Origin: Montifringilla adamsi
Lineage: Eukaryota; Chordata; Aves; Passeriformes; Passeridae
Reading direction: 5' to 3'
Length of the DNA stretch: 64,000 nucleotides
Assembly (NCBI GenBank): GCA_017590115.1
Contig: JAGGNK010013670.1
Span: forward strand, 558,001 to 622,000
The position numbers were made by a program, and so were the translations under genes. Position 1 is the first letter of the stretch, and every line of letters begins with the position of its first letter. Below the pieces are notes generated by a model. That model had not been told where the DNA came from. It worked only from the letters and a program-made list of their open reading frames with translations, and did no database searches. Positions 55,151 through 64,000 of the stretch are shown here, one piece after another.

Positions 55151-56477
55151 AGTGCCCATCTCCTGGTGACCCTGGAGAAGATGTCCAGGGCTAAGAAAAA
55201 AGGAGAAGGAGGAGGAGGCAGCACTGCCCTGGGGAAGGGGCAATGTGATTTGGGTGAGGTTGAAGGAAGATGATCCAGTGTTTGCTGAGGGGGGCCTGGC
55301 CATGATCAGGTGCTTTGGAAGTCAGCCTGTCTCTGCACACAGAGTGCTTCTTGGAGCTTCAGGAGATGCACCTGGAGCAATACCTCTGTCTTACAATCCC
55401 AGATCTGGGGCAGGGGTCTCACAGCTCTCCCACAACCTGAAGGATGCTCTCTGATGAGTCTGTTCTGGCAGGAGCACCAGCCTCTTCCCAGTGCCCCCTA
55501 CCCTGACCCCAGCACACCTCCAGCTGCCTCGAGGCCATGGACACGTCCCATGCCAGGCAGGAGATGCCATGGCTGGCTCAGCCCTGTGCCTGCACTCCCT
55601 GGGAGCCTGGCACCATGGAACCCTGCTCCTGAACTGCAGCTCTGCTCATGTGGGCCATGAGAGGCCAAGCCACTGCCACGGCAAGGCTGGGAATGGGCAG
55701 GACAGGACACTGCTTGGTACTCACGGTGGGTGTCACCAGGATTGTCCCTGTGGAAGTGCAGCAAGTGCACAAAACCATGGAGAACTCCTCCACGAGAGGT
55801 CCATGAGCTCCTGAGTCCTCTTCAAGAGAGGGATATTGCCTGTGTCTGGACACTGCCCATGGAGACCTGGACAACAGCTCCACTGACACATCCACCTTGG
55901 CAAGCACCAGGATGGCCGTTCCCTGGACATCCACACAGCCAAGGGATGTGTATGGGGAGGAGGGAATGGCTTCCTCACAGCTGGGACTTGGCAGAGGTGA
56001 GGTCTCATGCCTAGTGCTGATACTCAGATATCATCTCTGGTGATTTACGGCCGGAGCACGCAAGCACCACTTTGGGAAGATCCTCATAAATAGCTCCAGC
56101 GTGACAGAGGGCTGCTGGATAATGGAAAATTGTGGGATCAGCCCCTGTCACAGCCTCTGTGCATTGTCTAGTGTTAACCCTGTCGTGACAGCAGGGAGGG
56201 GCACACAGCTCCAACTTTTCCCTGTGGAGTCAGGGCCTTTGACACCCCCATGCCAGGGCTCACATGCCATCCCACTGAGCTCTGCTGATGCCATAGGTGC
56301 TGCCTTTCTTACCCAGCACAGCCCCCTCCCCCTCTTTCCAGCCCCCTCTTGCATCCCATTTGGATTTTTCAGCCACAAAGTGGAACAATTTTTGTCTGGA
56401 GGCTCTGCCACCTGTTACCAAAACTCATTGAAGCCAGGCTTTAGAGGAACTGGCTTTCTCTCGAATGCCAGACAGAA

Positions 56478-56608
56478 ATAATGGAATAGGATGGGTTGGA
56501 AGAGGCCATAAAACCCATCCAGTTCCGCCCCCTGCCATGGGCAGAGACACCTTTCATTACCCCAGGTTGCTTCAAGCTCTGTCCAACCTGGCCTTGGGCA
56601 CTTCCAGT
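56478..56608 (-). mobile_element. CR1 LINE 3' end
   Basis: Reverse-strand CR1: AATAATGGAATAGGATGGG, GGTTGGAAGAGGCCATAAAA, CCCCCTGCCATGGGCAGAG, CCCAGGTTGCTTCAAGC, CCAACCTGGCCTTGGGCAC. About 130 bp. Confidence 0.88.
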
Positions 56609-57269
56609 CACTGTGTTTGCCCTGTTATGTCCTCCTTTAAAGCTTTCTGCTCCCAAGGTCACCTCCTCCTCCCTTCTGCCACCGAGGAGGGATCATCCTT
56701 TGCAGGACTTGCAAAGGACCTGTGTCTCCCTGCCCAGGTCCCCACTGACTTCCTTGTGCCACCTCCACAGGCTGATCCTGTCCCTGCACACCCTGGCCAG
56801 TACTGTCCAGGTGTTCCCAGCCTTAACATGGGCATGGATCTTCACCTGACTTCCTGCTCATGCTGGGGAATCTCAGGGAGATCCCACCACAGCTGAGCCA
56901 GAGCAAAAAAGGGAACCTGATATCTGAGCAGTGGAGAAACCATCAGCCTTCCCTGCACTCCTCAGAGCAGCCCTGCTCACCCCTCGCAGACATCCCCCTC
57001 TCCCAGCACGGTCCCGTGGCTGGTGCCAATGTCTGGGCTGTGCTGGGAGGGAGAGGAAGCCCGGGGAGGGGCACATGGCACATCTCCTTGACAAGGGGTA
57101 CCCAGTGCCCACTGGGCAGGTGCCCAGGCAGCCGGACTGGGCTGTCAGCACCGGCTCTGGTGCTCGAGGACCAACAGATGGGATCCATTAGCAGAGATTA
57201 TTTAGATATCTCCAAAGGGCTCCGTCACAACCCATTAAACTTAGGCAAGCAGACATAATGAGAGCTTAA
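56609..57269. other. unique DNA before a CpG island
   Basis: No gene. The AT-rich part 57180-57265 contains ATTATTTAGATATC and CCATTAAAC and leads into the CpG island. Confidence 0.45.
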
Positions 57270-57960
57270 CACGCCGTCGGTGACACGCCTGGCAGAGCTC
57301 TGCACCAGCGGAGCACTCGGGGACAGCGGCACGGGCGGAGCGACCCAGCAGATCCCGGGATCCGGGTGCGTCTGGATGGCCCCAGCCCGGGGTGCAGGTC
57401 CCGTCTGGTCCCCCCATGCACACCTCCGCTCCTGCGTGGCTCAAGTGCCTCGGGATGGGGGCACGAGTTCTCTGGATGTGCTTCCCTGCTCCAGCCCCAC
57501 CCGTGCTCCCTCTGGCATCACCCAGAGAAAGGGGAGGCCAGCGCTGTGCCCGAGCTCTGGCACTGGGCTGACAGTGTGGGGTGTGCCTGTTGCCTGGGCT
57601 GGTCCTGGGAGCTCCTAGTGGCCCTGCCTGGCTCGGAGCCCGGGATCCCTCCAGTCCCGGCCTCCATCGCCCCCCGACAGGCCCAGATGGCTCCGAGAGC
57701 CGAAGCCAAGGAGAGGCGGCTGCTGCCGGCACCGGCCACACAGTGCCATTCCCAGCGCATCCACCCCGGCACCATGGCTGGAGTCCGCCCGCTGGCATTC
57801 CCAGTGGGCCAGGAATGTGCCGTGGCATGCCAGGAAGCCTTTGAAGCCCCGGTGCCGTTCAGCTGTGTCCCTTCCAGGTCGCCACTGCCACTGTCCCTGC
57901 TTAGGGGACTCATTTCTGCTCCTTTGCTTCCTCGCGCCACGTCCTGTGCTCTGGAGACAC
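57270..57960. promoter_or_regulatory. orphan CpG island
   Basis: CpG-dense from ACACGCCGTCGGTGACACGC onwards, densest at 57290-57480 and 57640-57800. It is the CpG island closest to the right edge of the window. No coding exon can be defended, although open frames of 190-250 codons cross it on both strands. Confidence 0.5.
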
Positions 57961-58236
57961 TGAAGGGGGTCTCCCGTGGCAGGGAGGGCTCTCTGCCCTC
58001 TTCCGTGAAGGGTTTGGAGAGTGGGCTGGCCCAGGAGATGGAAGGAGGGCAGGACATTCCCTGGGGATTCCCGCAGAGGAGTGGATCTGTCTTCATTAAT
58101 TCTGTAATTTATAGCAGCCTTTAATTTAACAGCAATTTGCAAGCATCAAAGGAAAAGGCTGGAAGGGATTGAATAGAGATCGACCACAGCCCCGGGCCAA
58201 TTTCCCATGGGGGACATATCCCTCGAACCAGCATGC
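57961..58236. other. spacer with AT-rich patch
   Basis: Between the CpG island and a CR1 copy. An AT-rich stretch at 58090-58145 has CATTAATTC, GTAATTTATAG and CTTTAATTTAAC. Confidence 0.4.
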
Positions 58237-58370
58237 TGCAGGAGCTGCTGCATCCCTGGATGTGTTCAGCTGGAGCAACCTGGTCTGGTGGAAGGTGTCC
58301 CTGTCCATGGCAGGAACTGGATGGACTTTAAGGTCCTTCCAACCCAAACCACTCAGTGATTGTGATTCCT
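58237..58370 (+). mobile_element. CR1 LINE 3' end with internal deletion
   Basis: Sense-strand CR1: GCATCCCTGGATGTGTTCAG, GAGCAACCTGGTCTGGTGG, AAGGTGTCCCTGTCCATGGC and CTTCCAACCCAAACCACTC. The segment normally reading AAGGCCAGGTTGGATGGGGC between the first two is missing. Confidence 0.9.
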
Positions 58371-58689
58371 ACTTCCAGAACAGAGTCCTGGGCTACCCAA
58401 ACCCATGAGGGCACAGCTCCTGTCCCCCAGGTGCCACAGGGGGATCCCGCCAGTGTGCTGCCTGGTGCTTCCCATTCCCAGTGTCCGCAAACCCTGGAAA
58501 GCTGTTTCCCACCAGCATGTGCCTTCTGCTGGCCCCCATCTCCATGGGCTTTTTGGGGCTCCCCAGATTTCGGCAGGGAAGGTTTTGGAACCAGCTCAGG
58601 TTTCTCAGCCTCTCTAGGTGAGAGCTGCAATTTCAGGGCAGCTCTCCAGGAATTCAGCAGCGCTGAATGGGATCCGGATGGGAAGGCTC

Positions 58690-59110
58690 AGGTATCTGAA
58701 GGTATGTCAAGCCTCCACTCAAGCATTTGACAGCGTTTTCCGTGACCTCATTAGGCTGAGGCTCATTAGCCTGCTCTCCACAGAAACTGGAGCTCCTCCC
58801 AGGGAATTCTGGGCCATTCTTTGTGGCCAGCACAGTAGGTGGGTCATGGCTCGGAGTGCAGCTCTTTATGTGCCATTACATGGCTGGGCGCTGCAGTCTC
58901 TAATAACGCTATTTCTGGATTGCAGCGATGCTAATTGAGAACTAGCGTGTCATTAATTATACAAATGACTTGATGCCAGCGCTGGATTTTGTCTCTAATT
59001 TCTGGAACTACTGTCCTTGTTTGTTTGGCTTGACAGCTCCTAGTACTCGAGGTCTTGCATTATTTGACATTTCATTCCACAGCCACGGCGATTCCGGGGC
59101 AGTGGATGCC
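58690..59110. promoter_or_regulatory. TAAT-rich block, best conserved-enhancer candidate
   Basis: CTCATTAG occurs at 58747-58754 and again at 58762-58769, then TAATAACG near 58901, CTAATTGA at 58931-58938 and CATTAATTAT at 58951-58960. A CATTCCAC word lies near 59075. The flanks are GC-rich, so the concentration of homeodomain cores stands out. Conservation cannot be checked here. Confidence 0.4.
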
Positions 59111-60716
59111 TGGATGTGCATGTCTCTTATCCTGATCCCAAGCAGACCCAGCCTGGGATGCCTGGAGGGACTCCTGTCCATGAGCACTCTCCTGCCAGGC
59201 CTGGCAGCGTTGGCAGGCTGGGCTTCCACCTGTGCAGGGGCTCTGCTGCCACAGGCGCTGTGCCTGTGCCAGGGAACACATCCTCCTGCAGCTACCTTCT
59301 CCCTTGAGGTTCCTGATGGTGCTGAAGGGAGGATCAGCCAGCACAGAGGCTTTCCCAGGTTTCTTTCTTAGCCCGTGCCCCCTAGCTTGTTCAAGTAGCC
59401 CAAATCCCGAGGCTCCCAGTGTGGCTGCAGGGGGAGGAGGTGGCAGTGGCTGAGCAGAGCCTTGACGTCCTGCAGGGAAGCAGGCCCTGCTGGGGGTTAT
59501 CCCAGGGAGTGTCCCCATCCATTTCTGTACATTTCCAATGGGAATGAACTGAATCTGGTCTGGGATGAGCCAGCAGGTTCAGGAACTGTTTCTGGCTTGC
59601 ACTGGTGTGTGGGTGGAAGACCAAGGGATTCCACCAGGGCAGCAGGTCTGGGTGGGCAGTTCAGGCAGCTCCCAGGGGGCTGTGGCTCAACCTTCCCTCA
59701 ACTATTTATTTCATTTCTTCAGTCTAGAGGATTTGCCTGTTTTCAGTCCCTCCCAGAGCTTTTCAGGACTTGGGTTCTGTTCTTCTGGCTTTTTTCCCTG
59801 TAGTACAATATAATCTTTGTGAACTCCACTGCCTTCAGCATCCCAAATATTTGCAGTATCTTTTTGTGAAATATTTTGGATGCACAGCCCAGCCCCAGGG
59901 AGTCCCAGGAAGCACCTCCTAGATAAGGCATCAGGAGCACACATGCAGGAAGGTTGGGCTTTGTCCAGTGGACCTGGTGAGGATCCAGATGAAAACATGG
60001 GAACATCTGACCTCTGCCACTTGCTCCAAACCCTCTCCCTGGCAGGCAGAGCAGAACAAGCCATTTTCACACCAAACCCCATCCCAGGCTGGAGAGTTCC
60101 CTTCTCCTTTGCGCAGAGTGGCTCTGCAGGGCTTTGCTATCTCCGTCTCCCTGCTGCCAGCTGGTTCCTCTGTCGGAACTGCTGCAGTGCCAGAGGGACA
60201 TTTTTAGCTGCTCTTATGAAAGGACAACGTGATTTTCTAAAATTACATGTTACCCATTATTTCCTAAGCTTCCCCAGCCCTGTCCCTCTCCTCCCAAGGA
60301 GGGCACTGCAGCCAGGTCCAGGCGTGGAGAAGGCAGCAAGGCAGCCAGGGGGGGTTCCCCATGTGGCTTCCCCCCAGATCTCTGTACCCATCTGAAGGTC
60401 AGTGTGGTCCCACGCTGCCATCTGGCATATTCTCCCCCCGAAATGTTTCCCAAAACAGCCTCCAGCAGGATCTTTTCCATGCTGCTTCTCTGTCCCATGC
60501 TACAGGATCACCCCACATCCAGCTGTGATGTGGTTGTGCTCAATATGAGGAGTTTTTTCCAAAAGCTCCTTTCGGCAGCTTTTCCAAGCCTGCATCAGTT
60601 GTCACCAAGGGGATTTTCCAGTCCCATGTGTACCATTGCTTGGGTGCCCACAGGGAATCCTGCACTGAGAGATTTTCCTCTCTCCAAGGAGTGGTTCTTT
60701 GGGTCTTTTCTTTCTC
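59111..60716. other. unique intergenic DNA
   Basis: No gene or repeat family is recognised. Confidence 0.45.
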
Positions 60717-60764
60717 CTTTTTCTTTTCTTTTCTTTTCTTTTCTTTTCTTTTCTTTTCTTTTCA
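60717..60764. repeat. (TTTTC)n pentamer repeat
   Basis: Nine near-perfect TTTTC units, a homopurine-homopyrimidine tract that could form triplex DNA. Confidence 0.95.
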
Positions 60765-63700
60765 ATCCCAAACCACAGGCTCAAATCTCATGTCACAGAC
60801 TGTCCCTGGAGGTCTGTAGCACCAGGGACACCTCTCTGGGAAGGGACAGTCCCTCTGCTGGGAAGGGAAGCGACTGCAGTGCCCAGAGGGAAGATGAGGA
60901 ACAGCAGCTCCTCCTGGATTTTTGCAGGATCTGGAGGGAAATTTCTCAGTTCTCACTTGCCGGTGAGTTCTTGAAAAGTCCATTTTAAGTCAATTTTAAA
61001 GATCAGCATGATGCCACGATGTCCAGTGAAAAAATAAGGTTGCAGAAACAAATGGTTCCCAGTATGTTTTCTTGGGTTGTGGACTATGAACAACAGCTGT
61101 GCTCATCCTCAGTGGCTGCGTTACTGAGAAACAAGTGTTTGGTGGCTGATGATGTCCTCAGAGGGTGCTACAGTGTTCCCATTCCAAAAGGATGATCCCA
61201 GAGCTCTCATCCACCTCTCCAGCCCCTCTGCCTTTCTGTCAGCTCTATATCACCCAGACAGGGCTCCCATTTTGCCTGTGAGGTGCTTTCTCTTGCTGTA
61301 TTGACACAAGTACACGGCCTTATCAGCACTGCCTTCATGGATTTGGTACAGCAGAAGTCAAAATCCTCAGTCTGCTGTCCCAGTAGGATCCCAGAATCCA
61401 ACAGTATTAAACCCTGGGCTGTCGTGTCAGGACCACCACTGTTTTGAAACCAGTTTGTGCAACATCTGTCCAGAATAGTTTGAGATTGCTTTGAAATGCT
61501 CTCAAGAGCCCTTCAGCTGAGGCTTAAGCAGGAATAAAAAGTGCACACCCTGATGTCAGATGAAAGAGAAAGCCCTTTGCCTATGGAAGGGAGGTGTGTA
61601 ATTGCAGAGACATGAACTGGATCTGGTTTTAATCCCACTGGACAGATTGAGCACTGTCAAGTGCAATTTCTAATCTCAGTCCCGCTCGGCTGCGTCGGAG
61701 TATGGCTGAAGGTGTTTTTCAAGTGTTTAGGAGGCTTTCCAAAGACAACACTGTCATCTGGAGAACATCAGCCTGCAGGCTGGTTGCTGTGAACGGGACG
61801 CTCTTTGAAAAGCCCTCGGTGCTGATGCAAGTCCAGATGGCTCTTGTTGAACCTGGGGCTGGGCCATGTGCAGAACATGCCATGAGGTTCCTGTGGCTCC
61901 ACCATGCTCAGTCTGTGAGCACAGCACAGGACTGCTGGCCCTTCTCCCTGGTCCCACAGGACTTCCCTGACCCACAGATGTGGCCAGATGTGTCTCTAGG
62001 TGCAGCCTGCACCCCTCCAGGTGGCCCAGGTCTGTGTGCAGTGCACCTGCCCTGTGTGCAGCACTGAGTTTATCCCTGCCCTGCAGCCCAGCACCAGCAG
62101 TCCAGGAGAGCAGGAGCACCATGGAGATGGCTCAGCATGGGAGTGGAATCCTCCAGGGACACCCTTGGGCTCAAGGAGTGTGGGTTCAGGGGGTGCAGAA
62201 GTGGTGCTCAGTGTCAGCTCAGATCCAGGGAACAAGGGCAGTGTTTTCTGTCCACTTCTCTTTTTCAGTGTCCACTTCCAGGCACACGGAGCTCTCATTA
62301 CCTCTCCTTCCACTTTCATTGCTATGACACCCCAGTGCCTGGGGGGATCCCATCCACCCACACCCACATCTCCTCCATGGGCAGTGCTGCTCTGCCCACA
62401 CCAGGCCTGCTGGACACACAGCAGCCACCCCTACATCCTCTAAAACGCAGGGGCTGAGACCCCTGGGAGGATTCCACAGCTGCCACTGACCCAAGGAAAG
62501 GCTCAGGGGATCAGCATCCTCGGGCTGTGGGGCCAAGGGCTAGATCTGGCTGCACGTCAACATCACACAGCTGATCATTGTGGGGAAGAGGATCTGTTTC
62601 TCTCCAAACAACTCTGAAGAGGCTTTTTCCTCTGTCCCGCTGATCCTCTCAAAGTCCTTACACTTGGCACAGCCCTGCTGTGGTGCATTCCTGGGTTTCA
62701 GTTTTCCTTTTGCTGCTTCTGTAGCTCTTCCAGAGGTGAAGAGGTTTGGAAAAGCTGCGGGTGGAATTGGAAAAGTGCAATGAATACATATCCTAGACAC
62801 ACTGGATTTTTATGGCCCTGAAAAGTGGAGGGGAAGAAAAATGGGTGGCTATCCCTGTCTGGAAACTTCGAAGCTGCAAGTAACAGGGAGGTGTTTGAGG
62901 AGATCAGGAAAACCGCCACGGTGGTGGGGAGTTATTTCTGACTGCAGTGCACAACCTATCACTTCAGAGAGCTCAGACTCCGGGTCTGGCCAAGAGTGGG
63001 GGGATCAGCTCCACACACCTGGCATTCCCTGGAGCAGCAGAGCTCTGCTTTCCAACCAGGACCTGCATCAAGAGCACGGCAAGTGGAGCAGGACAGAGGA
63101 GCTCAGGCCAGACCTGCTGACCTCCCTGGGCTGGGCTGGATGTTGGCCCAAGAGCACCGATCTGCTGGGACACAGCAGCGCTCAGAGCCAGCACAGGCTG
63201 GGATTAGCCTCATGTCAGCAGAATGCTGACCTGCATTTGGGTACCCAAAATAAATCACTGGCTGGGGAGCAGCTGAGTGAGGGACAGATCTTTGCAGCTT
63301 CCCTTCCTGTTTACATCTGTTCTGGTGTCTTTTCCTGTGATTGTCTGGTCCATGTTTGCAGAGGACAAGGCTCAGAGGAGCACACATGGGCACCACATGC
63401 TGCAGCTGCACAACTCGTGGTCAAGCACCTGGGGAAGGACTCCCAGGTGCAGGTGCCAGCACTGCCGTCCCCATGGAAAGGTAGAGAGCGAATGCTCTGG
63501 AGCCTCTGACCCCTCTGCTGTAGCCAGGCTGAGTGCACAGGGCTACCCCAGCTTCCCTACCTGGATCCCACCAGCCTTTGGGCTGCCGAGTTTCCCTGAA
63601 GCCTCCTGGGAGCAGCACTGGGAAGTGCTGATGGATGGTCAGGAAGCACCCCCTGCCTCACAGTTGCTCCTGTACCCAGCTAAGGGGCAAGTGACAATGT

Positions 63701-64000
63701 TGCCGTGCTGGCAGCCACCATCGACTTCCCTGGAGCAGCACCTGGACCTCCCTGCACCCATCTTGGTGCCAAAGCACCATCACTGGGAGGGAAATGTTTG
63801 GCCATTACCACTGCATCTGGAGCTCCTCCAGCTCCCTCTCCCCACGGGGAAACCTGGTTGTATCTAAATCCAGCAGCAGTGATGGGTGGAAGAGCTGGAT
63901 GTGAGGATGCGGCTGCTGCCATGGAGAACAGCAGAGGCATTCTGAACAGCAGAGGCCTAATAGAAATTAATTCAATTTCATGAACTAAACTCTTATATTG
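60765..64000. other. unique intergenic DNA to the right edge
   Basis: No gene can be supported, including on the strand and in the direction where elastin would be expected if bird and human gene order agree. A motif-dense block at 61615-61770 is listed separately. A 222-codon open frame at 62841-63509 has no family resemblance. Confidence 0.45.
61615..61770. promoter_or_regulatory. candidate element with K50-homeodomain and NKX-like sites
   Basis: TTTAATCCC at 61628-61636 is an OTX/PITX-type core. GCACTGTCAAGTGC at 61651-61664 is a 5-bp inverted repeat containing TCAAGTG, an NKX2-type core. CTAATCTC follows. Candidate only. Confidence 0.28.

Larger units (their letters stand above)
47566..56477. 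other. unique intergenic DNA, 9 kb, with simple repeats
   Basis: No gene can be supported. Listed separately are a 41-bp duplication at 48599-48660, an AC microsatellite at 50695-50716, a C run at 52286-52298 and a 22-bp duplication at 55105-55150. Confidence 0.45.

Noticed and set aside
62841..63509. 222-codon open frame on the plus strand
   Set aside because: No family resemblance, irregular composition and no promoter or splice support. Length is expected by chance in stop-poor DNA.
1..64000. CRISPR arrays, operons, bacterial or phage genes
   Set aside because: None present; introns, CR1 repeats and CpG islands show vertebrate nuclear DNA.

Overview
This is vertebrate, almost certainly bird, genomic DNA, probably from a songbird-type genome on a small GC-rich chromosome. 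The main evidence is the repeat content. At least a dozen fragments of the avian LINE CR1 lie in both orientations, most ending in the family's characteristic 3' tail. There is one LTR-like insertion and many short GC-rich minisatellites, and CpG-dense patches sit in otherwise CpG-poor DNA. Assigning it to passerines is inference.

Only one protein gene can be supported. METTL27 (formerly WBSCR27), a class I SAM-dependent methyltransferase, lies on the minus strand at 688-2159. Five exons join with GT-AG introns into a 234-codon frame. Its CpG-island promoter lies at about 2160-2540 and carries an unusual array of CCAAT boxes and CACGCCC GC-boxes. In mammals METTL27 lies in the Williams-Beuren region, with claudin genes on one side and TMEM270 and then elastin on the other.

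From 2160 to the right edge (about 62 kb) I find no exon I can defend. The many open frames there are what stop-poor GC-rich DNA gives by chance. I looked for elastin-type repeats and for claudin frames and saw none. If bird gene order matches human, elastin should begin beyond the right edge, so this interval would be upstream DNA between METTL27 and ELN. That is inference.

The gene-free part divides as follows. At 2.5-3.9 kb there is CpG-rich DNA with CRE, E-box and duplicated homeodomain motifs. From 4 to 26 kb there is unique sequence with CR1 remnants, several minisatellites (units of 6, 10, 33, 40 and 47 bp) and CpG islands at 5.9-6.25 and 14.7-15.3 kb. At 26-29 kb there is AT-richer DNA holding a CR1 copy split by a 324-bp LTR-like element with a 4-bp target duplication. 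At 30-33 kb there is a CR1-dense zone around a CpG island. From 33 to 64 kb there is mostly unique DNA with CpG islands at 35.3-35.8, 39.3-39.6 and 57.3-57.9 kb and several AT-rich, motif-clustered stretches that are candidate conserved enhancers. No rRNA, tRNA, CRISPR array or bacterial feature is present. Repeat names rest on recognition from memory, and enhancer calls are hypotheses from motif content only.
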